Below, piece by piece: positions 16,820 to 26,096 of a stretch of DNA of 64,000 bases (its first letter is position 1; the number at the start of each line of letters is the position of its first letter). Both the position numbers and the translations under genes were made by a program. The DNA lies in NCBI GenBank assembly GCA_904382605.1, contig CAJFJA010000001.1, positions 192,793-256,792 on the forward strand, read 5' to 3'. Source of the stretch: Candidatus Alloclostridium intestinigallinarum (GTDB taxonomy: Bacteria > Bacillota > Clostridia > Christensenellales > UBA3700). The notes beneath the pieces are model-generated. The model did no database searches and was not told the DNA's origin. It saw only the letters and a program-made list of their open reading frames with translations.

Positions 16820-17818
16820 TCAGTTCATTTTGTCAAGTACGGCTTGAGCTATCGAGTTGTCCACCACTTCTGAAAAATCTACGCGCGAATCCATGACGCC
16901 CGCGGAAATGATTACGTCCTGCAGATGTTCGAAATCTTCCTGCTTCATTATCGGAGAGGTGCTGTATGCGTCTATCTGCTTGTATTTTTCTATCGCGTTC
17001 GCCAGCACTTCGACGTCCGTGCCCGCGAATTGCGGCGCAAGTACGTTCGCAACGGTAATCCCGTCGTTTTCTTCCACGAAATTCATGGCTTTGATGAGCG
17101 CGCGCAAAAACCCGTCTATAAGTTCGGGATTTTCGTCGATAAAACTGCGCGTCGCCGTGAAAGCGGTGTAGGGCATATCGCCCGCGCCTTCGCCGACGGA
17201 AGCTATCACATAGCCTTTGCCCGCGTTCTGGAAGTTGGTCGCCACGGGCTCGAACATGGTGCAGTAATCGCCCGTGCCCGCTTCGAACGCGGCGGTTATC
17301 AAATCGAAATCTATGCCGTAATTTATCGTAATATTGTTTCCGTCGAAAAGTCCGTTCTGTTCAAACAGGTATTCCAGCGTCATTGCGGGCACGCCGCCGA
17401 CTCTGCCGCCTATAACTTCGCTTCCTTCAAGATCGGACCACTTGAAATCGGGCATGGGATTGCGCCCTACAAGGAAAGAACCGTCCTTTTTCGTAAGCTG
17501 GGCGAACACTATCGGGTGGTCGTCCCTGCCTTGGTTTGCAACGTATATGCAGGCCTCCGGACCGTGCAGACCTATATCCGCCTGACCCGCCAGAAGCGCC
17601 GTCATGCAGCTGTCGGCTCCGCCGCCGTTGCTCAGTTCTATGGTAATGCCTTCTTCTTCGAAATATCCGCCCTCGATCGCTACGTAAAGAGGGGCGTAGA
17701 ACACCGAATGCGTGACTTCGGTAAGGCGGATTACTCCGTCGTCCGTATCGCAGGCGGCAAAACATAAACATGCCGCCGCCAGGCACACAATCAGTGCGCA
17801 TATAATAAGTTTTTTCAT
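16820..17818 (-). CDS. ABC importer substrate-binding lipoprotein (NMT1/TauA-like)
   Basis: A lipoprotein of 332 residues from the ATG at 17818. GGAGG lies five bases before this ATG, whereas the GTG two codons upstream overlaps the ribosome site. The signal ends in a C-F-A-A-C lipobox. The mature part shows the NMT1/ThiY-like fold: HSVFYAPLYVAIEGGYFEEEGI, then GQADIGLHGPEA. It would capture a small sulfonate, thiamine-precursor-like or aromatic ligand outside the membrane for the two downstream proteins. The gene is divergent from pgsA, with 136 bases between them. Confidence 0.92.
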   Translation of the reverse strand: MKKLIICALIVCLAAACLCFAACDTDDGVIRLTEVTHSVFYAPLYVAIEGGYFEEEGITIELSNGGGADSCMTALLAGQADIGLHGPEACIYVANQGRDDHPIVFAQLTKKDGSFLVGRNPMPDFKWSDLEGSEVIGGRVGGVPAMTLEYLFEQNGLFDGNNITINYGIDFDLITAAFEAGTGDYCTMFEPVATNFQNAGKGYVIASVGEGAGDMPYTAFTATRSFIDENPELIDGFLRALIKAMNFVEENDGITVANVLAPQFAGTDVEVLANAIEKYKQIDAYSTSPIMKQEDFEHLQDVIISAGVMDSRVDFSEVVDNSIAQAVLDKMN

Positions 17819-17892
17819 TTTCACCTCCGAATTACTACATTGTATTCCCGCAGCGCTATTTTGTGTGATAGGCGAAAAAGGCGTAAAAATAT

Positions 17893-17921
17893 TTGTCTTT
17901 TCTAATTACGTGTGCTATACT
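17893..17921 (+). promoter_or_regulatory. SigA promoter for pgsA operon
   Basis: TTGTCT, 17 bases, TATACT, 33 bases before the pgsA ATG. Confidence 0.75.
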
Positions 17922-17954
17922 TTTAATACGCTATATTTTATTAAGGAGCAGAGA

Positions 17955-18668
17955 ATGAAGTTTTCCCGCAAAGACGTATTTACCATTCCGAACATTCTCA
18001 CATACGTCAGACTGATATGCGTGCCGGTGTTTTTCGCGCTCATGGTCATGTTCTGCATAAATCCCGCCGCGGCGCAGGCAAAAATTTACGTTTGGGCGGC
18101 TTTCGGCGTGTTTGTATTTGCCGAAGTGACCGACGTAATAGACGGATTCGTCGCAAGGCATTTCAATATGATAACCGACCTGGGCAAGGTGATAGATCCC
18201 GTTGCGGACAAGCTGTGCCAGGGATTCGGCATTTTAATGTTGGGCGTGGCGTACCTGCTTATCGGAAGATGGCCGATAATGCTTTTCGCCGCAATTTTGA
18301 TTGCCAAGGAAGTGCTCATGGGCGTTTTCAGCTATTATTTTATGAAAGCGAGCAAACGCCAGGTGGAACAGATAGCCAATAAATGGGGCAAAGCCGGATC
18401 CGCGCTCAACTTTGCGTCGCTGGTTCTTGCGTACTTCGCCTTAGGACTGTTGTGCTACGACGGCGACGTATACAAGGCGGGCGACATCATATACTGGATA
18501 GCTTTCGCCGTGTTTGTGGCGGGCGCGCTCGTGGCGGTATACAATCTGATTCAATACAACGTGGGATATTACCGCGACTTGTGCAGGGTGCGCGAGAGCG
18601 GCATTCTCGATAAGCTGGACGACAAGGGCAATCCCATGGAAGAAAAGGACGGCGAAGGAAAAGAGTAA
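17955..18668 (+). CDS. pgsA: CDP-diacylglycerol-glycerol-3-phosphate 3-phosphatidyltransferase
   Basis: A 237-residue membrane enzyme that makes phosphatidylglycerophosphate, the first committed step to phosphatidylglycerol. The CDP-alcohol phosphotransferase motif is complete: D60, D63-G64, A67-R68, G77, D81 and D85. Four to six spans surround it. The start is fixed by AAGGAG before ATG 17955; the longer open frame reaches back through the ABC gene and has no ribosome site. The charged tail of ~20 residues is an extension. A two-span small protein and valS follow on the same strand. Confidence 0.95.
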   Translation: MKFSRKDVFTIPNILTYVRLICVPVFFALMVMFCINPAAAQAKIYVWAAFGVFVFAEVTDVIDGFVARHFNMITDLGKVIDPVADKLCQGFGILMLGVAYLLIGRWPIMLFAAILIAKEVLMGVFSYYFMKASKRQVEQIANKWGKAGSALNFASLVLAYFALGLLCYDGDVYKAGDIIYWIAFAVFVAGALVAVYNLIQYNVGYYRDLCRVRESGILDKLDDKGNPMEEKDGEGKE

Positions 18669-18670
18669 CA

Positions 18671-18910
18671 ATGTTCGACTGGGTGGAATTCAACCCCGAA
18701 AGGCTTACTCAGCCCGCGCCGCTTGCCGCCATCATACTGGCAATAGCCGGACTGCTTGTCGCGTTGTTTGCGGGAGTGATAGCTTCCGCGATAAACAACG
18801 GCAGGGAACGCAAGGGTAAAAGCGAATTTACAAAAGCCGCGTTTATTTTCCGTACTTTGGGTACGGCGCTGATAATAATCGGACTGCTGGTGGCTTTTTT
18901 AACCATATAG
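18671..18910 (+). CDS. Small two-span membrane protein, unknown
   Basis: A 79-residue protein with spans at about 18-42 and 58-78 joined by a basic loop (NNGRERKGKSEF). It starts two bases after the pgsA stop and is followed 33 bases later by valS. No family recognised. Its length, clean initiation context and tight position between two real genes support it being a true gene. Function unknown. Confidence 0.75.
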   Translation: MFDWVEFNPERLTQPAPLAAIILAIAGLLVALFAGVIASAINNGRERKGKSEFTKAAFIFRTLGTALIIIGLLVAFLTI

Positions 18911-18943
18911 CAGTGATACAAATAAAGGAGATTCTGGATACTT

Positions 18944-21586
18944 ATGAAATCAAAGTTCAAGGATATGCCCAAGACATATTCGCCCGGTGAATTTGAATCC
19001 GCTTTGTACGAAAAGTGGATGGAGAGCGGCTGTTTTGCCGCAAAGGTTGACAAGAAAAAAGAACCTTTCTGCATAGTCATGCCGCCTCCCAACATAACCG
19101 GGCAGCTGCATATGGGTCACGCTTTGGACGATACCATACAGGACACCATCACGCGTTTTAAGCGTATGCAGGGATACAGCGCGCTTTGGCTGCCGGGCAA
19201 GGACCACGCATCTATCGCCACCGAAGTCAAGATAGTGGAGGAGATGAAAAAGGAAGGGCTTACCAAAAACGACGTGGGAAGGGAAGGCTTTTTGGAACGC
19301 GCCTGGGCGTGGACGAGAAAATACGGCAACAGGATATCGGAACAGATAAAGCGTCTGGGCTGTTCGTGCGACTGGTCGAGAGAGGCTTTTACTATGGACG
19401 AGCATTGCTCGAAAGCCGTTGCCCACGTGTTCGTGGACCTCTATAACAAAGGGCTTATCTACAAAGGCGACAGGATAATAAACTGGTGCCCTTCGTGCAA
19501 GACCGCGCTTTCCGACGCGGAAGTGGAGTATGAAGAACAGGCGTCCCACCTTTGGCATATACGCTATCCTTTCGAGGACGGAAGCGGATACATTATCGTG
19601 GCGACCACCCGTCCCGAAACCATTTTGGGCGATACCGCCGTTGCGGTCAATCCCAAGGACGAAAGATATGCCGCGGCGGTGGGCAAAAATCTGGTTTTAC
19701 CGCTCGTAGGGCGGCTTATACCCGTTGTCGCGGACGAATATGTGGAAAAGGATTTCGGAAGCGGCGCGGTGAAGATAACGCCCGCGCACGACCCCAACGA
19801 CTTCGAGGTCGGTTTAAGGCACAACCTGCCCGTCATCCGCGTTATGAACGACGACGGCTCGCTCAACGAGTTGGCGGGAGAGAAGTACTGCGGACTTTCG
19901 CGTGAAAAGGCGCGCGAAGCGATAGTGGACGATCTGCGCGAGGGCGGATATCTGGTGAAGATAGAAGATTACGCCCATAACGTGGGGCAGTGCTACCGCT
20001 GTCACAGCACGGTCGAACCGATAGTTTCCAAGCAATGGTTCGTAAAGATGCAGCCGCTTGCAAAGCCCGCAATCGAGGCGGTAAAAAAGAAGAAGACGGA
20101 GTTCATTCCCGACCGTTTTTCCAAAATTTATTTCAATTGGATGGAAAACGTAAAGGACTGGTGCATTTCCCGACAGCTGTGGTGGGGTCACCGCATTCCC
20201 GCCTATTACTGCGAAAAATGCGGACATATGGTTGTTGCCGAAAGCAAGCCCGGCAAGTGCCCCGAATGCGGACATACCGTGCTCAATCAGGACGAGGACG
20301 TGCTCGACACCTGGTTTTCCAGCGCGCTCTGGCCCTTCTCGACGCTCGGATTCCCCGACAAGACGGCGGATCTGGATTACTTCTATCCTAATTCTCTGCT
20401 CGTAACGGCTTACGACATAATCTTCTTCTGGGTGGCGAGAATGATATTCTCGGGCATAGAACATATGGGGGAAGTACCTTTCTCCGAAGTGCTCATTCAC
20501 GGCATAGTGCGCGACAAGCTGGGCAGAAAGATGAGTAAATCGCTCGGCAACGGTATCGACCCGCTGGAAGTTATCGACAAGTACGGCGCGGACAGCCTGC
20601 GCTTTTCGCTCGTGCAGGGCGTCGCTCCCGGCAGCGATATGCGTTATATGGACGAAAAGACGGAAAGTGCGCGCAACTTCATGAATAAAATCTGGAACGC
20701 TTCGCGCTTTGTGCTCATGAATTGCGAGGGCGTGAAACTCAAAGAGATGGGCACGTTCCGACTGACCCATGCCGACAAGTGGATATTGTGCAGACTTAAC
20801 GACGTAATCAAGGACGTGACGAAGAATCTTGAAAAGTATGAACTTGGTCTTGCCGCGGGCAAACTGTACGATTTCGTGTGGGCGCAGTTCTGCGACTGGT
20901 ATATAGAGCTTTGCAAGCCGTCGCTGTACGAAACGACGGGCGACGCAAAGGTGAACACTCTCAGCGTGCTCACGTACGTGCTGGAAACGGTGCTTAAACT
21001 GCTTCATCCGTTCGTTCCGTTCGTGACCGAGGAGATATACGGCTATATGCCCGGAGTACGCGGCAAACTTATGCTTACCAAATGGCCGCAGCCTGTGAAA
21101 AAGTATGCCGCATACCGCGCACAGGAAGCCGAATTCGACAAGGTAATAGACCTTATCAAGGCGATAAGGAACGTCAAGAACGAGATGAACGTCGCTCCTT
21201 CCAAAAAGGTCGATTTGTATATCGCGGGCGGAGCGGTCAAGCCTTCCGACTACACGTATGTAAAGAAACTTGCGGGAGTAGCGGAGATAAAGGCGGTATC
21301 GGGTAAAGAAGAGATAGGAGTCAAGACCGTTTCGGTCATCTCTTCTGCCGGCGAAGCATTTATGCCTCTGGGCGAACTTGTGGATACCGAAAAGGAAATG
21401 GCAAGGCTTGCGGGCGAGATAGAACATCTTGAAAAGGAGATAGCCCGCGGCAAAGGACTGCTCGCAAACCAAGGTTTTATCGCAAAGGCGCCCAGACAAC
21501 TCGTCGAGAAAGAAAAAGCCAAGCTGGACGGCAATGGCGAAAAGCTGGAGAAACTGCGCGCACAGCTCAGGCTGATGGAAGAATAA
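18944..21586 (+). CDS. valS: Valine-tRNA ligase
   Basis: An 880-residue class I synthetase. HIGH-type HMGH is at residues 56-59 within PPPNITGQLHMGH, KMSKS at 529-533, and the CP1 editing domain lies between them (TTRPETILGDTAVAVNP). The C-terminal coiled coil (~815-880, Glu/Lys-rich) is the tRNA-binding arm seen in ValRS but not IleRS. It charges tRNA-Val with valine and hydrolyses mischarged threonine. AAGGAG sits 13 bases before the ATG. No T-box leader is present in the 33-base gap upstream. Confidence 0.98.
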   Translation: MKSKFKDMPKTYSPGEFESALYEKWMESGCFAAKVDKKKEPFCIVMPPPNITGQLHMGHALDDTIQDTITRFKRMQGYSALWLPGKDHASIATEVKIVEEMKKEGLTKNDVGREGFLERAWAWTRKYGNRISEQIKRLGCSCDWSREAFTMDEHCSKAVAHVFVDLYNKGLIYKGDRIINWCPSCKTALSDAEVEYEEQASHLWHIRYPFEDGSGYIIVATTRPETILGDTAVAVNPKDERYAAAVGKNLVLPLVGRLIPVVADEYVEKDFGSGAVKITPAHDPNDFEVGLRHNLPVIRVMNDDGSLNELAGEKYCGLSREKAREAIVDDLREGGYLVKIEDYAHNVGQCYRCHSTVEPIVSKQWFVKMQPLAKPAIEAVKKKKTEFIPDRFSKIYFNWMENVKDWCISRQLWWGHRIPAYYCEKCGHMVVAESKPGKCPECGHTVLNQDEDVLDTWFSSALWPFSTLGFPDKTADLDYFYPNSLLVTAYDIIFFWVARMIFSGIEHMGEVPFSEVLIHGIVRDKLGRKMSKSLGNGIDPLEVIDKYGADSLRFSLVQGVAPGSDMRYMDEKTESARNFMNKIWNASRFVLMNCEGVKLKEMGTFRLTHADKWILCRLNDVIKDVTKNLEKYELGLAAGKLYDFVWAQFCDWYIELCKPSLYETTGDAKVNTLSVLTYVLETVLKLLHPFVPFVTEEIYGYMPGVRGKLMLTKWPQPVKKYAAYRAQEAEFDKVIDLIKAIRNVKNEMNVAPSKKVDLYIAGGAVKPSDYTYVKKLAGVAEIKAVSGKEEIGVKTVSVISSAGEAFMPLGELVDTEKEMARLAGEIEHLEKEIARGKGLLANQGFIAKAPRQLVEKEKAKLDGNGEKLEKLRAQLRLMEE

Positions 21587-21591
21587 TATAT

Positions 21592-22224
21592 ATGGCTAAA
21601 TACAAATACGTGTTTTTCGACCTTGACGGGACAATAAGCAATTCGTACGAGGGGATAGCCCGTTCTCTCGACGCCACTTTCAGACACTTCGGCGTCGAGG
21701 TGGACAAATCGCTTTATCCCGGATATATCGGTCCGCCGCTGAGCGACACTTTCAGGTTGTATTTTCCCGCCGAAAAGGTGAACGAAGTCGTGGGGTGGTT
21801 CCGTGACAATTACGTCGAAGGCGATATTTACCGCAATCCCGTTTACGACGGGATTCCTGAGGTAATGGCGCAGCTGAAAGAGCGCGGATACGTATTGTGC
21901 GTGGCGACTTGCAAAAAGCAGGAAGAAGCGGAGATGCTTATGCGCCATTTCGGGATAGACAAATATCTTACCTACGTTTCGGGGCTTACCTACGGTGTGC
22001 GCGAGCAGAAGGCGGAGATTTTGGAGTACGGAATGAAACAAGTGGGTGCAGAGCGTGAAAATTCCGTAATGGTAGGGGATACTATATACGATATACAAGG
22101 CGCCGAACTTGCCGGCGTGGATTGCATATTGTGCAAATGGGGCTTTACCGATGAGCGTGCCCTGGCAAAGAAAGTGGCTGCGACCGCGGATAAACCGACG
22201 GACCTGCTGCTGATATTGAAGTAG
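21592..22224 (+). CDS. HAD-family phosphatase (Gph/PpaX-like)
   Basis: A 210-residue HAD hydrolase. Motif I FFDLDGT gives nucleophile D10 and acid D12, the cap domain follows (residues ~20-90), motif II is VATCKK, and motif IV VGDTIYDIQGAELAGVD holds the metal-binding aspartates. It resembles phosphoglycolate phosphatase and pyrophosphatase PpaX. Substrate not resolved. It begins five bases after valS and is probably co-transcribed with it. Confidence 0.9.
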   Translation: MAKYKYVFFDLDGTISNSYEGIARSLDATFRHFGVEVDKSLYPGYIGPPLSDTFRLYFPAEKVNEVVGWFRDNYVEGDIYRNPVYDGIPEVMAQLKERGYVLCVATCKKQEEAEMLMRHFGIDKYLTYVSGLTYGVREQKAEILEYGMKQVGAERENSVMVGDTIYDIQGAELAGVDCILCKWGFTDERALAKKVAATADKPTDLLLILK

Positions 22225-22234
22225 GAGTTGAATT

Positions 22235-23107
22235 ATGAGGTATTTCAATCTTGCATGCCGGTTCATAAAGCACAACTTCTTTAAGTTGGCGCTGACTACT
22301 ATTCTGCCCGCCGTATTTCTGGCGTTTGCGCACAATCCGGCGCTCAAATTCTATACGCTGCTGACGCTTTCCGATATGCCGAACAACGACTTCTGGGATG
22401 TGGTCCAGGGCATAGCTTTAATTGCGGATTGGCGTAAGATGCTGATTTTCATCTTTATGGGAGTGCTGTTCAGCGTGTTCATCTCTTCGGCGGTGGGCGC
22501 GATAGAAAGGCGTATGCGTTACGGAGAATTTTATGAAAGCGGCGGCGTTATCAAGTTCTTTCTGAGGAAGGTAAACGACAATTTCCTGCACGTTTTCAAA
22601 TACGTGCTCACGCTCATACTTATATTCGAGGCGCTTTCCGTGGCGGAAGCATTGCTTGTGTATCTGTGGATGAACGTACTCGGCGAAATAAGCATGGTCG
22701 TGGCTTCCTGTATCACGGCGTTCGTGTTCAGCGCGGTGGGCTTGTGTATATTCGTACTTATGATTTTTACCTTGCCCAATATGACTATCCGCGGCTACAA
22801 TCTGCGCCAGTCGCTCGCCGCGTCCACGCGCACTTTCAACAGGGTCAGATATATGTCCGTGCTGGTCACGCTCGCGCTTACGTGTCTTATAACGATTCTT
22901 CCGCTTGCCGCCAACGCCATTTTGGTCAGCTTATTCCGCTATTCCGGTTTCCAGGTGGTGAACTGGGTGCTGTCCTTTGCCTGGTACTATCTGTGCTGTC
23001 TGTTTTTGCCTTCGTATATCTATGCGGCGTATTTCGACGCGGAGGATATGGAGAGGGCGGATATACAAGGCGATAAGTTCGCCGACGCGAATATTGAAGA
23101 AAACTAG
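22235..23107 (+). CDS. Multi-spanning membrane protein, unknown
   Basis: A 290-residue protein with about six hydrophobic spans (first at 15-35, last near 245-265) and a short acidic tail. A GGAG ribosome site precedes the ATG, and the gene is 10 bases after the HAD gene. It shares general layout with the next gene, and the pair may form one complex (inference). No family recognised beyond a vague likeness to DUF624/YesL-type membrane proteins. Confidence 0.75.
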   Translation: MRYFNLACRFIKHNFFKLALTTILPAVFLAFAHNPALKFYTLLTLSDMPNNDFWDVVQGIALIADWRKMLIFIFMGVLFSVFISSAVGAIERRMRYGEFYESGGVIKFFLRKVNDNFLHVFKYVLTLILIFEALSVAEALLVYLWMNVLGEISMVVASCITAFVFSAVGLCIFVLMIFTLPNMTIRGYNLRQSLAASTRTFNRVRYMSVLVTLALTCLITILPLAANAILVSLFRYSGFQVVNWVLSFAWYYLCCLFLPSYIYAAYFDAEDMERADIQGDKFADANIEEN

Positions 23108-23124
23108 GGTTATAGGGTGATAAT

Positions 23125-24234
23125 ATGTTATTCAAAAATTCGTTCAGTATTTTGAGCAACCGCTTTTCGCTGGTGTATAAAACGCTGTTTTACGTGCTGG
23201 TGGTCACTTTGATAATAGTTGCTCTCGGGGCGGCGATGATGCTCCCCACGCTCAATACGCTTGTGGACAGCATAAAAGATCTGGAACTTTTTCCCAAGTT
23301 AGGCGATTATATCAGGTCCATCTTGAGCGGAGAGGTGGAATCGAGCGACTTCGAGTCCATAGAAAATCTGTTCGTGCAGATAGGGCAGGTGTTTTCGGAA
23401 AATTCGTCAAGGCTTATTCTGGCGGGAGTGCTCCTTATAATTTTGTACTTTATAGGAATGTTCCTTATCTCCATGTGCTATTACTCGGTAAGCGACGTTG
23501 TGGATTCTTACATGAATTCGGGCAACAACTTCCCGTTTATGTCCAATTACGTGCACAACTTCAAAACTTCCGCGAAGTTCGCATTGCTGTATACGGTCAT
23601 CAACATTCCTTTGCAAATAGTATTTGCGCTGATAATCGTGGGCGTGGCTTTACTGTTTTCCATGGTGAATTATCTGCTTACCATATTTTTGGTCGCGCTT
23701 TTGTGTTTTTGCATTTATGCGATAAACAAGAGTATATTCAGCCTGTGGATCCCCGCAATGGCGGCGAACAATATGAGTTGCGTACAGGCGCTCAAATATA
23801 ATTTCAAAGCGCTCAAAGAACGCTTTACCGCCACGTTCGGCACTTATTTCATATACGGCATTATAATGGCGATGCTTACGGTCACTTCATTGATAGTGAC
23901 TTTCGGCGTGGGTACCATAGTACTGCTTGCGGCAAGCCTTGTTTTCGTGCGGATTCTGAATATGGTAAGCTATTACCACATTAACGGGCTGAAGTATTAT
24001 AAGGCGGATAACGTGGTCATCGACAACACGCGCAAATTCTCTCCCGCCGTGTATACCGCCGACGAAGCGGAAGTTGCCGAGCATTACCACATTCCCCATG
24101 CCGAAAATGCGGACAAGCCGGAAACGGATTCCGCGGAAAAGGCAGGGGAAGTCGGGGGTGAAAATGAAAATAACGACAAACTTGCAGACGGCGCAGAGGA
24201 CGGCGGCAAGGCAAAGCCCGACGGCGGAGAATAG
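23125..24234 (+). CDS. Multi-spanning membrane protein with charged tail, unknown
   Basis: A 369-residue protein with about six spans in residues 20-295 and a hydrophilic tail of ~70 residues rich in Glu, Asp, Lys and Asn. It starts 17 bases after the previous membrane protein gene, with AGGGTG as ribosome site, and is closed by a rho-independent terminator. Residues 50-100 form an extracytoplasmic loop with acidic patches. No enzyme motif. Function unknown; probable partner of the upstream gene. Confidence 0.75.
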   Translation: MLFKNSFSILSNRFSLVYKTLFYVLVVTLIIVALGAAMMLPTLNTLVDSIKDLELFPKLGDYIRSILSGEVESSDFESIENLFVQIGQVFSENSSRLILAGVLLIILYFIGMFLISMCYYSVSDVVDSYMNSGNNFPFMSNYVHNFKTSAKFALLYTVINIPLQIVFALIIVGVALLFSMVNYLLTIFLVALLCFCIYAINKSIFSLWIPAMAANNMSCVQALKYNFKALKERFTATFGTYFIYGIIMAMLTVTSLIVTFGVGTIVLLAASLVFVRILNMVSYYHINGLKYYKADNVVIDNTRKFSPAVYTADEAEVAEHYHIPHAENADKPETDSAEKAGEVGGENENNDKLADGAEDGGKAKPDGGE

Positions 24235-24284
24235 ACCGCGATGCACGATATATCTGAATAATGAAGATGGAAATATAAAGGAGA

Positions 24285-24312
24285 AGAGGACCGCCGAGCG
24301 ATCCTCTTTTTT
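24285..24312 (+). terminator. Rho-independent terminator
   Basis: AGAGGA pairs with TCCTCT, followed by a run of T, about 50 bases after the second membrane-protein gene. Confidence 0.8.
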
Positions 24313-24331
24313 GGTAAAACAACTTGCTATC

Positions 24332-24493
24332 AAAAACGAAGTGCCGTTTGACAACCCGCTTATTTGCAGGTGGGTATGCTGCAATCGATTTCTGTAATCC
24401 TCAAAGCCACTTAGTGGGAGGCACGCCATCCGCCGACTGACTCCGCATTCCCTTTTATGTCAGTGGGGTTCGAAACTAAGCACTTCGCCCTTG
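24332..24493 (-). ncRNA. ssrS: Structured small RNA, 6S RNA candidate
   Basis: On the minus strand a consensus promoter leads into a ~160-base region without a reading frame. It begins GGGCGAAGTGC and ends GGCACTTCGTTTTT, so the two ends pair (CGAAGTGC with GCACTTCG) directly before a T run. Inside, AACCC pairs with GGGTT on the two arms, ACTGAC/GTCAGT forms a hairpin on the 5' arm, and CCTCCCAC-TAA-GTGG...GAGG forms the next one. A long closing stem with an interrupted centre, a dedicated promoter and a terminator are the layout of 6S RNA, which binds the SigA holoenzyme. The identification rests on architecture and partial resemblance, not alignment. It is divergent from asnS. Confidence 0.6.
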
Positions 24494-24500
24494 CATCTAT

Positions 24501-24529
24501 ATTATAGCCGATATATCCGCCGAATACAA
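24501..24529 (-). promoter_or_regulatory. SigA promoter for the small RNA
   Basis: On the minus strand: TTGTAT, 17 bases, TATAAT. The predicted start is at about 24493, at the base of the terminal stem of the RNA. Confidence 0.8.
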
Positions 24530-24603
24530 GAGTTACGCCGTAAAATTTACATATACTTGAAAATACTTAGGTTTAATTTTATAAATAAGTGTGCCGCAAT
24601 ACT

Positions 24604-24631
24604 TTGCAAATTTACACGTTTATGTTATAAT
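24604..24631 (+). promoter_or_regulatory. SigA promoter for asnS
   Basis: TTGCAA, 16 bases, TATAAT. The leader contains two small hairpins (GCGGC/GCCGC and ACGTTAC/GTAACGT) before the CGGAGG ribosome site. No T-box sequence is present. Confidence 0.75.
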
Positions 24632-24703
24632 CTTTAATATAGCGGCAAAATCCGCCGCAATTTACGTGTAATCAACGTTACTTTGTAACGTCGGAGGTAA
24701 TAT

Positions 24704-26095
24704 ATGCAAGTTACAAGCATAAAGAAGTTGTACAGCGACTGTTCGCAGATGGACGGCGAACGCGTCCGCGTATGCGGCTGGGTGAGAACCGTCCGCGCAG
24801 GAAAAGCGTTTGCCTTTATGGAGATTTCCGACGGCACGTTTTTCAGGACTGCCCAGATAGTCATGGAAGCGGGTCTGGAGAATTATAAAGAAGTAACCGC
24901 GCTGAACGTCGGCGCGGCCGTATATGCAGAGGGCGCAGTTGTCTACACTCCCGAAAACAAGCAGCCTTTTGAAATAAAGGCGGATAAAATGGAGATAGCC
25001 GCTCCTTCTTCTCCCGCATATCCTTTGCAAAAGAAGAGGCATACTTTGGAATATCTGCGCGAAATAGCGCATCTTCGTCCGCGCGCAAACACTTTCCAGG
25101 CGGTGTTCCGCATAAGGAGCGTGGCGGCGCAGGGCATTCACAGCTTTTTTGCGGAAAGAGGGTTCGTCTACGTGAATACGCCCATTATAACGGGTTCCGA
25201 CTGCGAAGGGGCGGGCGAGATGTTCCGCATTACGACTTTGGACCCCGTCAATCCTCCCAAAACGGACGACGGCAAAGTGGACTGGTCCAAGGACTTTTTC
25301 GGCAAGGCGGCAAATCTGACCGTCAGCGGACAGCTGAACGCGGAGTGCTACGCTTTGGCGTTTAAGGACGTATACACGTTCGGACCCACCTTCCGCGCCG
25401 AAAAGAGTTATACAAACCGCCACGCCGCGGAATTTTGGATGATAGAACCGGAAATGGCGTTTACCGACCTGGAAGGCGACATGGAAGTTATCGAAGCCAT
25501 GCTCAAATACGTCATTAAATACGTTATGGACCATTGTCCGGAGGAGATAGCTTTTTGCGATAAATTTATCGAGCAGGGGCTTATACAAAAGCTCACCGAT
25601 ATTGTGGAAAAGGAATTTGCGCGCGTTTCCTACACGGAAGCCATCAGATTGCTTGAACCGCACAAGGACGAATTCCAGTATCCCGTATTCTGGGGCGCGG
25701 ATATTCAGACGGAGCACGAAAGATATCTTACGGAAAAGATTTTCAACCGTCCCACTTTCGTCACCGACTATCCCAAGGACATAAAAGCGTTTTATATGCG
25801 CATGAACGAGGACGGCAAAACCGTTGCCGCCGTCGACCTGCTTGTGCCCCAGGTGGGCGAGATAGTGGGCGGCTCGCAGAGGGAAGAGCGCTATGACAAC
25901 CTTGTAGCCCGTATTAAAGAGTTGGGACTGAGGGAAGAAGACTATTCGTGGTACCTCGATTTGAGAAGGTACGGCGGCGTGAAGCATGCGGGCTTCGGAC
26001 TTGGCTTTGAAAGGCTGATAATGTATCTGACCGGTATGCAGAATATAAGGGACGTCATTCCTTTCCCCCGCACGACCGGCAGCGCGGAGTTTTAA
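24704..26095 (+). CDS. asnS: Asparagine-tRNA ligase
   Basis: A 463-residue class II synthetase. The N-terminal OB-fold anticodon domain ([25 protein letters not shown]) is followed by the catalytic core: motif 2 [24 protein letters not shown] and motif 3 [36 protein letters not shown] and the overall layout fit AsnRS rather than AspRS or LysRS. It attaches asparagine to tRNA-Asn. CGGAGG precedes the ATG. The nucleosidase gene starts one base after the stop. Confidence 0.97.
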   Translation: MQVTSIKKLYSDCSQMDGERVRVCGWVRTVRAGKAFAFMEISDGTFFRTAQIVMEAGLENYKEVTALNVGAAVYAEGAVVYTPENKQPFEIKADKMEIAAPSSPAYPLQKKRHTLEYLREIAHLRPRANTFQAVFRIRSVAAQGIHSFFAERGFVYVNTPIITGSDCEGAGEMFRITTLDPVNPPKTDDGKVDWSKDFFGKAANLTVSGQLNAECYALAFKDVYTFGPTFRAEKSYTNRHAAEFWMIEPEMAFTDLEGDMEVIEAMLKYVIKYVMDHCPEEIAFCDKFIEQGLIQKLTDIVEKEFARVSYTEAIRLLEPHKDEFQYPVFWGADIQTEHERYLTEKIFNRPTFVTDYPKDIKAFYMRMNEDGKTVAAVDLLVPQVGEIVGGSQREERYDNLVARIKELGLREEDYSWYLDLRRYGGVKHAGFGLGFERLIMYLTGMQNIRDVIPFPRTTGSAEF

Positions 26096-26096
26096 T

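Noticed and set aside
17712..17954. Longer start for pgsA (80 more residues)
   Set aside because: The extension runs back through the divergent ABC lipoprotein gene; the ATG at 17955 has AAGGAG and matches the family start.
17819..17954. TPP or FMN riboswitch controlling the ABC importer
   Set aside because: No THI- or RFN-element conserved blocks are seen in the 136-base divergent gap.
19814..21499. 561-residue minus-strand frame opposite valS
   Set aside because: Shadow of valS; no recognisable domains.
24313..24703. T-box riboswitch in front of asnS
   Set aside because: No T-box core sequence (GGGTGG/ACCGCG type) or specifier loop on the plus strand; the structured element lies on the minus strand with its own promoter.
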